Below are positions 18,635 to 26,403 of a DNA stretch of 64,000 nt, piece by piece. The stretch comes from Streptomyces sp. SLBN-118. Its GTDB lineage: Bacteria; Actinomycetota; Actinomycetes; Streptomycetales; Streptomycetaceae. A program made the translations under genes and the position numbers. The notes beneath the pieces are model-generated. The model made no database searches. It was not told the origin of the DNA and worked only from the letters and a program-made list of their open reading frames with translations. The DNA lies in assembly GCF_006715635.1 (NCBI RefSeq), contig NZ_VFNP01000001.1, positions 3,534,001-3,598,000 of the forward strand, in the 5' to 3' direction. How positions within the stretch are numbered: the first letter of the stretch is position 1; the number at the start of each line of letters is the position of its first letter.

Positions 18635-18836
18635 CGAGCGCCTTCCCGATCACCGACTGGAGCGCCCCCGAGACGGCACCGCTCGTGACGACCTTGTACA
18701 GAACGGCGGCGAAAGCGCACGCCGCGATCGTCCCCATCGCATACTCGGACGTGGTCATGCCCGCGTCACTGCGCAGGGTGTCCCCGCGCATCCTGCGCGC
18801 CAGCCCGCGCAGCCATCCCCGAACCGGATTCCACAT
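18621..18836 (-). CDS. Flp-like pilin (DUF4244)
   Basis: This 71-residue protein starts at ATG 18836 behind TTGGAGGTTGAC. It has a basic head, then GMTTSEYAMGTIAACAFAAVLYKVV, which matches the Flp major pilin pattern: processing site before the MTTSEYA stretch, a Glu five residues in, then one hydrophobic helix. It sits directly after tadC. It is probably the major subunit of the Tad-like appendage. Confidence 0.85.
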   Translation of the reverse strand: MWNPVRGWLRGLARRMRGDTLRSDAGMTTSEYAMGTIAACAFAAVLYKVVTSGAVSGALQSVIGKALDAQF

Positions 18837-18880
18837 GTCAACCTCCAAGAGATCTCGTTCAGTTGCACACTTGCGCGTGC

Positions 18881-19651
18881 TCAGTTGCCGTTCAGCAGTC
18901 CGTCCGCGAGGCCGATCACGACCGGGGCCACGCCCACCGCGAGAAAGGCGGGCAGGAAGCACAGCCCAACAGGAGCTGTGATCAGGACCTGCGCCTTGCG
19001 GCCTCGTGCCGCGACCGCCCGCGCCCGGTCCGCCCGGAAGCGCTCGGCCAGACGGGACACCGACTCCGCGGCCGGAGCCCCGGTCGAGTCGGCTCGCTCC
19101 AGGCAGCGGCCGAGCCCCTCCGCTCCCGGTATCCGCCCGAACCACCCCCAGGCGCGTGCCGGCTCACCGCCGAGCCGCAATTCAGCTGCCGCCCGCGCCA
19201 GCCGCTCGCCGACCGGCCCGCCCAGCGACTCTCCGACCGCCTCAGCCGCCTCGCGGGGACCCGCCCCGGCCGAGATACAGGCCGCCAGGAGGTCCGCGGC
19301 AAGCGGTAATTGGCGGCTCGCCTCCTGATCCTCGGCCCCCGCCGCAGGCTTACGGCTTCGCTGCCAGCGCGATACCCCATAGGCCCCGCCGAGCCCGGCG
19401 GCGCAGCCGAGCACCCCTCCGACGAGCACACAGCCGGTGATCAGCGCACCCAACGGCCCCGCCCAACGCCTCGCCCAGGCCCCGCACTCCGGCCGCCATC
19501 GCTGCCGCTCGCGATCCACACCCAACAGCGCCAGGATCCGCATGCGCACCGCGCGCCGACGCCGCCTTGCGACGATCGTGAAGGCCAGGAGAGCCACCGC
19601 CGCCACCACGCACACCGCTGCCCCCAGCCTGTGGACAGCGTCCCCGGTCAC
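18881..19651 (-). CDS. TadC-like type II secretion F-domain membrane protein
   Basis: The GTG at 19651 overlaps the tadB stop as GTGA, giving 256 residues (VTGDAVHRLG...). N-terminal and C-terminal hydrophobic helices flank a cytoplasmic helical T2SSF domain (LPLAADLLAACISAGAGPREAAEAVGESL). Together with TadB it forms the inner-membrane platform for the pilus ATPase. An in-frame start further upstream (19729) exists but would lie inside tadB. Confidence 0.85.
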   Translation of the reverse strand: MTGDAVHRLGAAVCVVAAVALLAFTIVARRRRRAVRMRILALLGVDRERQRWRPECGAWARRWAGPLGALITGCVLVGGVLGCAAGLGGAYGVSRWQRSRKPAAGAEDQEASRQLPLAADLLAACISAGAGPREAAEAVGESLGGPVGERLARAAAELRLGGEPARAWGWFGRIPGAEGLGRCLERADSTGAPAAESVSRLAERFRADRARAVAARGRKAQVLITAPVGLCFLPAFLAVGVAPVVIGLADGLLNGN

Positions 19652-20496
19652 GGCTCGTCTCCCTGACGCACGATCCGCCCGGCCCAGCAGAGACCCGCAG
19701 TCTCCAGCAATCCGCCGACAACGAGGCACGCGAGGCCCGCCGGTGTGTGCAGCAGAATCCGCAGAGGATCGGCGCCCAGCGCCCAGCCCATCCCGAGACC
19801 CGCCAGCGGAAGCAGGGCAAGCAACCCGATGGTGGACCAGGCACCCGCCAACTGGCTTTTCAGATCGGCCTGTTGATCCCGCTCTGCCCGTAGGGCCGCC
19901 TCCAGCCGGTCGAGCCCGACGGCCAGACCCGCACCACTGTTCACGGCCACCCGCCAGCAGGCAGCGACTCCCGCGAGTCCATCCGCACCGGGCTCCCTCG
20001 CCGCCTCCCGCAGTGCCTGTGGTACGTCACCCCCGAAGCGCGCGGCCGCGAGCACCCGCGCCTCCGCATCGCCCAGCACCCCGGTGGATCTCACGGCGAA
20101 CAGCAGTGCCTGCCCCGGCTGTTGCCCGGCGCGCAGTTCGCCGGCCACCGCGCCGCACAGGGTGACCACCCCCTCGGCTCGCCGCTCCCGCTCGCGCCTC
20201 ACTTCCCGGGCCCGTAGCCGCCGCCTCACCAGCGGCACCGCCACTGCCCCCGCGAACAGCGGGAGCACCGATCCACCCAGCGCGGCGAGCACCAGGGCGA
20301 CGGGCAGGCACAGCCACTCCCGTCGCAGCCCAACCCGCGGCAGCACCCGCTCCCAGGCCCACCACGGGGAAGCCTTCACCTCACCGCCCGCCGCCAGCAG
20401 CAACCGCGCGCGTCTGAGCCCCTGATCCCGCCCGACCGTCAGCCACGCAGCCGCCCCGGCACACACCGCTGCCGCGTACACCTGCTCGCCGGCCAT
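19648..20496 (-). CDS. TadB-like type II secretion F-domain membrane protein
   Basis: The start MAGEQVYAAAVC at 20496 overlaps the tadA stop by one base, and the product has 282 residues. Hydrophobic segments near the N-terminus, at ~75-105 and at the C-terminus surround the T2SSF core (VTLCGAVAGELRAGQQPGQALLFAV). It is the partner of TadC in the pilus base. The tight coupling from ssd down to the last TadE gene argues for one transcript. Confidence 0.86.
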   Translation of the reverse strand: MAGEQVYAAAVCAGAAAWLTVGRDQGLRRARLLLAAGGEVKASPWWAWERVLPRVGLRREWLCLPVALVLAALGGSVLPLFAGAVAVPLVRRRLRAREVRRERERRAEGVVTLCGAVAGELRAGQQPGQALLFAVRSTGVLGDAEARVLAAARFGGDVPQALREAAREPGADGLAGVAACWRVAVNSGAGLAVGLDRLEAALRAERDQQADLKSQLAGAWSTIGLLALLPLAGLGMGWALGADPLRILLHTPAGLACLVVGGLLETAGLCWAGRIVRQGDEP

Positions 20497-21644
20497 CACA
20501 GCGCACCTCCGATCAGCGACCGCAGTCGCTCCCAGCCCGGCCCGTACGCGAATGCCTCGGCGCCCCACCGCAGTGCGGGCACGGTCACCACCAGCCCCGC
20601 CGCATCCCGCTCCAGGACATGCACCTCGGCGATCCGCCGCTGCCCGCCCCTGTCCCGTACGAGATGGATCACCACCGCGAGGGCGGCCGCCAACTGGCTG
20701 TGCAGCGCCGCCCGGTCGAGCCCCGCCGCCGTCCCGAGCGCCTCAAGCCGGGCCGGTACATCCGCCGCGGCATTGGCGTGGACGGTCCCGCAGCCGCCCT
20801 CGTGCCCGGTGTTGAGCGCGGCCAGAAGCTCGGTGACCTCCGCACCACGCACCTCCCCGACGACGAGCCGGTCGGGCCGCATCCGCAGTGCCTGGCGCAC
20901 CAGGTCCCGCAGCGTCACCCGGCCCGCGCCCTCCTGGTTCGCGGTACGCGACTCCAGCCGGACCACATGCGGGTGTTCGGGCCGGAGCTCCGCCGAGTCC
21001 TCGGCCAGGACGATCCGCTCGCGCTCCCCCACGAGGCCGAGAAGGCTCGACAGCAAGGTCGTCTTGCCCGATCCCGTCCCGCCGCTGATCAGGAAGGAGA
21101 GCCGGGCATCGATCAGCGCCTTCAACACCCGGTCCCCGCCGGGTGGCACCGTCCCGGCCGCGACCAGCTCCCCGACGGAGAACGCCCGGGGCCTGACGAC
21201 CCGCAGCGACAGACAGGTCGAGCCGACCGCCACCGGCGGGATCACGGCATGCATGCGGGTCCCGTCCGGCAGCCGCGCGTCCACCCAGGGCCGGGCGTCG
21301 TCGAGGCGCCTCTCAGCCACCGCCGCGAGCCGCTGCGCCAGCCTGCGCACCGAGGCCGTGTCGGCGAAGGTCACTCCCGTGAGCTCAAGTCCCCGGCCCC
21401 GGTCAACCCACACCCGGTCGGGTGCGGACACGAGGACGTCCGTCACGGAAGGGTCGGCCAGCAGTGGCTCCAGCGGCCCCGTCCCGACCAGTTCGCACCG
21501 TAACGCCTCGGTGCCGCCCAGTACTTCGGCGTCCCCCAGCAGCCGTCCCTGGGCCCTCAGCGCGGCGGCGACCCTTGCCGGTGTGGGCTCGGCTCCGCTC
21601 TCCGCGAGACGCTGCCGCACGGCATCCAGCAGCCCGGTGCTCAT
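20496..21644 (-). CDS. tadA: TadA/CpaF-family pilus assembly ATPase
   Basis: This 382-residue secretion ATPase has Walker A SGGTGSGKTT, a Walker B region in MRPDRLVVGEVRGAE, and the His box NTGHEGGCGTVHAN. An N-terminal helical domain (LVGTGPLEPLLADPSVTDVLV) precedes the core, as in CpaF. It powers pilin extrusion from the cytoplasmic face of the membrane. It overlaps the end of ssd by four bases and is followed by tadB and tadC. Confidence 0.92.
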   Translation of the reverse strand: MSTGLLDAVRQRLAESGAEPTPARVAAALRAQGRLLGDAEVLGGTEALRCELVGTGPLEPLLADPSVTDVLVSAPDRVWVDRGRGLELTGVTFADTASVRRLAQRLAAVAERRLDDARPWVDARLPDGTRMHAVIPPVAVGSTCLSLRVVRPRAFSVGELVAAGTVPPGGDRVLKALIDARLSFLISGGTGSGKTTLLSSLLGLVGERERIVLAEDSAELRPEHPHVVRLESRTANQEGAGRVTLRDLVRQALRMRPDRLVVGEVRGAEVTELLAALNTGHEGGCGTVHANAAADVPARLEALGTAAGLDRAALHSQLAAALAVVIHLVRDRGGQRRIAEVHVLERDAAGLVVTVPALRWGAEAFAYGPGWERLRSLIGGAL

Positions 21645-22750
21645 GAGACTGTGCCACCCGTCAGCGCGCGATCCCAGAAGGCCGTGCAGAACCTGGCCAG
21701 CGGCCCGCGCGCACCGCCGGGTGGAACGCCTGATTCCTGCGCGGCCAACAGGTCCGCTTCCGCGGGAAGTTCACCCGCCAGCGGTAGTCCCAGCGCGTCC
21801 GCGACCCATTGCTCGTCCAGCCCCGCCGCGAACGGACCGCGCGCCACCACGCGCAGATCCTGGAGCACCATGCCCACCGTCGACGCCACGCGATTGGCGG
21901 CAGCCACGGCCCGCAACTCACCCGGTACCACCAGCAGTCCGAGATCCAGCTGGGCCAGTGCCTCCGCGACTCCTTCGTCCACCCGGCGCGGCAGATCCAC
22001 GACCACCACCCCGCCGCGCCTGCGTGCCGCGGCCAGCACCGACCGCATCGCCTCCGGCGGAATGACCACCGAGTCGCCACGGTCCCAGCTGAGTACCCGC
22101 AGCGAATGCAGCTCGGGCAGCGACTCCTCCAGCGCCCCGCCTGCGACCCGTCCCTTGGACGTCGCGAAATCCGGCCACCGCCTGCCTTCGGCCTGCTCTC
22201 CCCCGAGCAGCACGTCGATACCTCCGCCGAGCGGGTCGCCGTCGACGAGCATGGTGCGCCGCCCGGTCCGTGCCGCGGTCACCGCCAGCGCGCAGGCCAG
22301 CGTCGATGCACCGGCCCCACCCCGGCCGCCGATCACCCCCACGGTGAGCGCCTGCCGTCCGACCCCCTCGACCACATCGGCGATCCTGTCGACGAGCCAG
22401 CTCTCGGCATCGGGCAGCCGCAGCACGCAGTCGGCCCCGATCTCCACCGCCCGCCGCCAGACGTCCGGGTCGTCCTGATCGTGCCCGACCAGCAGCACAC
22501 CGCGTCTGCGGGCGGCACCACGGCAGCGAGCGGCCGCGTCGTCGCCGACGAGGACCAGCGGCGCCCCCTCCCAGCTTCCCCTGCGCTCGGGCACCGAGTG
22601 ATGGACGTCCGGCTCGGCTCCCGCCGCGGCACACAGCCTCAGCAGATCGTCGAGCAGTTCCATGTCCTCGGTGACGATCAGCGGCCCGTCCCGCCGCCCT
22701 TCGACGGTCGGCGGCCGTGTGGACATGATGGATCCAGCCACGTTCTCCAC
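21641..22750 (-). CDS. ssd: Septum site-determining protein Ssd (CpaE/TadZ-like)
   Basis: This protein of up to 369 residues is a MinD/CpaE-like NTPase-fold protein. Residues ~25-140 are a receiver-like domain and ~145-369 the ParA fold. Its P-loop reads GGRGGAGAST and lacks the signature and catalytic lysines of active MinD (KGGxGKT). S. coelicolor and M. tuberculosis homologues head the pilus cluster and affect septation. GTG at 22750 is possible; ATG at 22726 (MSTRPPT) is an equally good start. It is the first gene of the Tad-like operon. Confidence 0.87.
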   Translation of the reverse strand: MENVAGSIMSTRPPTVEGRRDGPLIVTEDMELLDDLLRLCAAAGAEPDVHHSVPERRGSWEGAPLVLVGDDAAARCRGAARRRGVLLVGHDQDDPDVWRRAVEIGADCVLRLPDAESWLVDRIADVVEGVGRQALTVGVIGGRGGAGASTLACALAVTAARTGRRTMLVDGDPLGGGIDVLLGGEQAEGRRWPDFATSKGRVAGGALEESLPELHSLRVLSWDRGDSVVIPPEAMRSVLAAARRRGGVVVVDLPRRVDEGVAEALAQLDLGLLVVPGELRAVAAANRVASTVGMVLQDLRVVARGPFAAGLDEQWVADALGLPLAGELPAEADLLAAQESGVPPGGARGPLARFCTAFWDRALTGGTVS

Positions 22751-23219
22751 CCCCTGATTACTTCGATCTCGCTTCGTGCGTAGATCTGTGATTCCTGCGG
22801 TCCGCGAACTGCGCAGCCGGAATCACCGTGCAGCGGACCGAAAAATCATGTGGATCTTGCTAAAAAACTGTGGACAACTAGCCACTTGTGAATATCCCGC
22901 TCGCTCGTACCGGTGACTCCCGGGAGCTGCACTTCCGCTACGCACAGTGACCGTGCACAGTGATGGAGGGCCGCCGATGGCACAGCTCGTACGAGGGGAG
23001 AACGATCACAATGGATCACACCAGCGGGACGAAAGGCGTCCGGACATGCGACGACCCCCGCCGGGGGGGAGAGCGGGGGTCGTCTCTCCGGCCGACTCGG
23101 GGGGGGAGGAGCCGGACCGGGTTAGCACGGTCGCGAACGATCCGTGACTTCCATGGTGTACCCGAGAGCCTTCTCAGGCAAACCCACACGCCCGAGCGTA
23201 CGCCGAATGGTGGGCACCT
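22751..23219. other. Intergenic region between ssd and the HAD gene
   Basis: This 469-base divergent gap contains the 6C RNA (minus strand, ~23040-23125) and the promoter region of the HAD gene. An AT-rich patch near 22840-22890 may hold the ssd promoter. No convincing protein-coding frame is present. Confidence 0.6.
23040..23125 (-). ncRNA. 6C RNA
   Basis: On the minus strand two hairpins each expose a run of six or more C in the loop, which defines the actinobacterial 6C RNA. The 5' hairpin pairs TCCGGC with GCCGGA (23087-23092 with 23111-23116) and has eight C in its loop. The 3' hairpin has a perfect 12-bp stem, GACGACCCCCGC with GCGGGGGTCGTC (23050-23061 with 23073-23084), and seven C in its loop. 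The family is known to lie near pilus and partition genes and rises during sporulation in S. coelicolor. The exact ends are estimates. Confidence 0.85.
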
Positions 23220-24077
23220 ATGCTCAGGCTCGTGGAAAACCACTCCTTGCCGCGCACAGCCGCCTTCTTTGACCTGGACAAGACGGTCATTGCGAAGTCT
23301 TCGACGCTGACCTTCAGCAAGTCCTTCTACCAAGGCGGCCTGATCAACCGCCGAGCCGTACTGCGTACCGCCTATGCCCAGTTTGTCTTTCTCGCCGGCG
23401 GCGCCGATCACGACCAGATGGAGCGGATGCGCCAGTACCTCTCGGCGCTCTGCAAGGGCTGGAACGTCCAGCAGGTGAAGGAGATCGTCGCCGAGACGCT
23501 CCATGACCTGATCGACCCGATCATCTACGACGAGGCCGCGTCCCTCATCGAGAAGCACCACACGGCCGGCCGCGACGTCGTCATCGTCTCCACTTCAGGC
23601 GCCGAAGTGGTCGAACCGATCGGCGAACTGCTCGGCGCCGACCGGGTGGTGGCCACCCGCATGGTGGTCGGCGACGACGGCTGCTTCACCGGGGAGGTGG
23701 AGTACTACGCATACGGCCCGACCAAAGCCGAAGCGATCAAGGAACTCGCCGCTTCGGAGGGGTACGACCTGGCCCGCTGTTACGCGTACAGCGACTCGGC
23801 GACGGACGTCCCGATGCTTTCCTCCGTCGGCCATCCCTGTGCGGTGAATCCGGACCGGGCACTGCGCCGGGAGGCGACAGCGCGCGGCTGGCCGATTCTG
23901 GTCTTCAACCGTCCGGTCCGCCTCAAACAGCGACTGCCCGCGCTGTCCATGCCGCCGCGCCCGGCCCTGGTCGCGGCGGCCGCGGTGGGGGCGGCGGCAG
24001 CGACCGCCGGGCTCGTCTGGTACGCCAGCCGGCGGCGTACTGCGGCGGTGCAGATTGCCAGCGCTCCCGCTGTGTAG
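23220..24077 (+). CDS. HAD-superfamily IB phosphatase, development-associated
   Basis: This 285-residue protein has the HAD motifs in order: FDLDKTV (motif I, nucleophile Asp), STSG (motif II), the Lys of PTKAEAI (motif III) and SDSATDVPML (motif IV). It belongs to the SerB-like IB group. A hydrophobic helix near the C-terminus (PALVAAAAVGAAAATAGLVWY) followed by RRR suggests a C-terminal membrane anchor. The S. coelicolor counterpart (SCO3558, from memory) is annotated as morphological differentiation-related, and M. tuberculosis Rv3661 is in the same place next to ssd. The substrate is unknown. GTG at 23232 is an alternative start. Confidence 0.9.
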   Translation: MLRLVENHSLPRTAAFFDLDKTVIAKSSTLTFSKSFYQGGLINRRAVLRTAYAQFVFLAGGADHDQMERMRQYLSALCKGWNVQQVKEIVAETLHDLIDPIIYDEAASLIEKHHTAGRDVVIVSTSGAEVVEPIGELLGADRVVATRMVVGDDGCFTGEVEYYAYGPTKAEAIKELAASEGYDLARCYAYSDSATDVPMLSSVGHPCAVNPDRALRREATARGWPILVFNRPVRLKQRLPALSMPPRPALVAAAAVGAAAATAGLVWYASRRRTAAVQIASAPAV

Positions 24078-24164
24078 ATATGCGTCCGCGTTTGAACCTA
24101 CAAGTAAAGATGTGCAGCTGGGGCTTCCGCTTGCCCTTCGGCTGGAGTACAAATGAATCAACGG

Positions 24165-24350
24165 CCCGCGAGACCAAGGACATCCGAAAGGATCACCTTT
24201 AACGCATGAAGGCCCACGGACCGAAGCATGAAAACTGAGCACCCACGCGACGTCGACCCGTCGATTACGGGCCAGCCGCACCAGGTGACGGGCAGAAGTT
24301 CCCGACCTGATGGGCAATATTACGAGGACGCTTGGTAACTCGGCGGACAT
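24165..24350 (+). ncRNA. Probable 6S-like RNA (scr3559 locus)
   Basis: A 6S-like RNA of about 190 nt, scr3559, has been described in S. coelicolor between the genes matching the HAD and Fic-fold neighbours here. In this interval, GAGACCAAG (24170-24178) can pair with CTTGGT-AA-CTC (24331-24341). This closes a domain of roughly 170 nt, and a terminator-like hairpin follows at 24355. The assignment rests mainly on position and size. The strand is uncertain because the closing stem reads on both, and the ends are approximate. Confidence 0.5.
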
Positions 24351-24354
24351 GCCA

Positions 24355-24382
24355 GCGGCGGTACCAATTCCGGTACCGCCGC
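24355..24382. terminator. Strong hairpin between convergent genes
   Basis: A perfect 11-bp stem, GCGGCGGTACC with GGTACCGCCGC, has a 6-base loop. It lies 43 bases past the Fic-fold stop on its downstream side and also just after the candidate 6S-like RNA. No T-run follows on either strand. Confidence 0.7.
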
Positions 24383-24424
24383 AACCCTGTTCAGGGGCTC
24401 TCTCCGGAGCTTATCCGGGACAGT

Positions 24425-25252
24425 TCAGGCCGCGCCGCGCTGCAATGCCTCACACACGGCGGTCGACTCCCGGACCCCGAGTTCCACTGCTCGCCCGCAG
24501 TGCGCGATCCAGGCAGCCATCCCGTCGGGCGTGCCTGACAGATACCCGTCGAATGCGGCCACGTACGCCGCCCGGCCCTGCTCGGCATGGCCCACCTCCG
24601 CAGGGCAGATGGCCTTCGGGTCGAGCCCACTTCCGATCAGCACGATGCGCTCGGCGGCCCGCGCGACGAGGCCGTTGTACGTACCGAACGGGCGCAGCGC
24701 CAGCAGTTCGCCGTGGACCACAGCAGCCGTCACAAGTGCCGGGGCGGAGCTGCCCGCGATGATCAGTCCGGCCAGTCCGTCCAGTCGGCCGGTCACCTCG
24801 CCCGCATCCGGAAGCGGCGCCTCGATCACCGGCTCGTCAACTTCCTCGCCCGCGAGGCGCGGCCTGCCGACCGTGACGTCGTCACCGGCACCACTCGCCG
24901 CGACGAGATGCAGCCTCGCGAGCACGCGCAGCGGCGACTGCCGCCAGATGGAAAGGAGTTGACCCGCCTCGGCGGTGAGCCGCAGGGCTGCACCCACCGT
25001 GCGCGCCTCGGGCTCGACGCCGAAGTCGGTCCGCCTGCGGACCTCTTCCAGTGCCCAGTCCGCGCCGGACAGCGCGGCTGAAGCCCGAGCTCCGCGCAGC
25101 GCCGCCTCCGACGTGACCTCGGTGCTGCGCCTGCGCATCACCCGGTGACCGTAGACCCGGTCGACGGCTTTGCGTACGGAGTCCACGGAGTCGGCGACGC
25201 CCGGCAGGGAGCCGAGGGTGGCGAGGGGGTCGACCGAGGCATTCGTACTCAT
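24425..25252 (-). CDS. Degenerate Fic-fold protein (annotated elsewhere as oxidoreductase)
   Basis: This 275-residue protein starts MSTNASVDPL at 25252. The segment LLALRPFGTYNGLVARAAERIV aligns with the Fic core HPFxxGNGRxxR but has Arg for the catalytic His, and the (D/E)GNGR box reads TYNGL. Upstream, SAALSGADWALEEV aligns with the Fic inhibitory helix (S/T)xxxE(G/N) without the Glu. So both catalytic and inhibitory residues look lost. S. coelicolor SCO3559 is labelled oxidoreductase, for which I see no motif. It is divergent from the ParA-like gene. A non-enzymatic or altered role is inferred. Confidence 0.75.
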   Translation of the reverse strand: MSTNASVDPLATLGSLPGVADSVDSVRKAVDRVYGHRVMRRRSTEVTSEAALRGARASAALSGADWALEEVRRRTDFGVEPEARTVGAALRLTAEAGQLLSIWRQSPLRVLARLHLVAASGAGDDVTVGRPRLAGEEVDEPVIEAPLPDAGEVTGRLDGLAGLIIAGSSAPALVTAAVVHGELLALRPFGTYNGLVARAAERIVLIGSGLDPKAICPAEVGHAEQGRAAYVAAFDGYLSGTPDGMAAWIAHCGRAVELGVRESTAVCEALQRGAA

Positions 25253-25354
25253 AGGTAGCGAGGCTACGCGCCCCCGGCCCCGGCCCCACCTCGGAGTGGT
25301 CTTCTTCACGCAGACCGGCCACACCGTGCGATCGACCCACTACCCTAGGTGAAC

Positions 25355-26341
25355 ATGAAGATCGCTTTCGTAGGGAAGGGCGGCAGCGGCAAGACGACGC
25401 TGTCATCGCTCTTCATCCGCCACCTGGCCGCCAATGAAGCCCCCGTCGTCGCGGTGGACGCCGACATCAATCAGCACCTGGGGGCCGCGCTCGGCCTCGA
25501 CGAGGCAGAGGCCGCCGCGCTGCCCGCGATGGGCGCGCATCTGCCACTGATCAAGAACTATCTGCGGGGATCGAATCCCCGGATCCCCTCCGCCGAGATG
25601 ATGATCAAGACCACGCCCCCGGGGGAGGGCTCGCGGCTGCTGCGCGTCTGCGAGGACAACCCGGTCTACGACGCCTGCGCGGTCGGCGTGCGCCTGGACG
25701 ACGGGGCCATCAGGCTGATGGCGACGGGTCCCTTCACCGAGTCGGACCTCGGGGTGTCCTGCTACCACTCCAAGGTCGGCGCGGTCGAGCTGTGCCTCAA
25801 TCACCTGGTCGACGGCCCCGAGGAGTATGTGGTCGTCGACATGACCGCGGGGTCGGACTCCTTCGCCTCCGGGATGTTCACCCGGTTCGACATGACGTTC
25901 CTGGTGGCCGAGCCAACGCGCAGGGGGGTCTCGGTGTACCGCCAGTACAAGGAGTACGCACGGGACTTTGGCGTCGCACTCAAGGTCGTGGGCAACAAGG
26001 TGCAGGGCACGGACGACATCGACTTCCTGCGCGACGAGGTGGGCGATGACCTGCTGGTGACCGTCGGGCACTCCCCCTGGGTTCGGGCGATGGAGAAGGG
26101 ACGGCCGCCCCGCTTCGAGCAGTTGGAGGCCGAGAACCGCATGTCGCTGCAGGTGCTGCAGAACGCCGCGGAGGACTCGTACGGGCACCGCGACTGGGAG
26201 CGATACACCCGCCAGATGGTGCACTTCCACCGGAAGAACGCGCAGAGCTGGGGGAACGCGAAGACAGGAGCCGACCTTGCGGCCCAGGTCGACCCCGCCT
26301 TCGTACTGGCCGAGCCTGCCGCCGCGGCACAGCCCGGCTGA
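25355..26341 (+). CDS. ParA/MinD/CooC-like ATP-binding protein
   Basis: The start ATG 25355 gives 328 residues, MKIAFVGKGGSGKTTLSS, with a deviant Walker A (KGGSGKTT). Switch I/II regions include VVAVDADIN and VVVDMTAGSDSF. The closest well-known groups are CooC/MinD-type ATPases that dimerise on ATP. No membrane helix is visible. It diverges from the Fic-fold gene, whose start is 102 bases away. In S. coelicolor this is annotated only as an ATP/GTP-binding protein. A role in positioning or metal-centre maturation is possible but unproven. Confidence 0.87.
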   Translation: MKIAFVGKGGSGKTTLSSLFIRHLAANEAPVVAVDADINQHLGAALGLDEAEAAALPAMGAHLPLIKNYLRGSNPRIPSAEMMIKTTPPGEGSRLLRVCEDNPVYDACAVGVRLDDGAIRLMATGPFTESDLGVSCYHSKVGAVELCLNHLVDGPEEYVVVDMTAGSDSFASGMFTRFDMTFLVAEPTRRGVSVYRQYKEYARDFGVALKVVGNKVQGTDDIDFLRDEVGDDLLVTVGHSPWVRAMEKGRPPRFEQLEAENRMSLQVLQNAAEDSYGHRDWERYTRQMVHFHRKNAQSWGNAKTGADLAAQVDPAFVLAEPAAAAQPG

Positions 26342-26349
26342 GAGGACAC

Positions 26350-26371
26350 CCTCGCGCCGACCGGCGCGAGG
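26350..26371. terminator. Bidirectional hairpin between convergent genes
   Basis: The stem CCTCGCGCC/GGCGCGAGG with a 4-base loop occupies the short gap between the stops of the ParA-like gene (26341) and the deacetylase-like gene (26404), so it can serve both. Confidence 0.7.
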
Positions 26372-26403
26372 GGCGCCGAAGGAGGACGTGCGGGTGTCCG
26401 ATG

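Larger units (their letters stand above)
24078..24424. other. Convergent intergenic region with structured RNA candidate
   Basis: These 347 bases lie between the 3' ends of the HAD gene and the Fic-fold gene. GC content is lower than in the flanking genes, and no reading frame has Streptomyces codon bias. It contains the 6S-like RNA candidate and a strong hairpin at 24355-24382. Confidence 0.7.
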
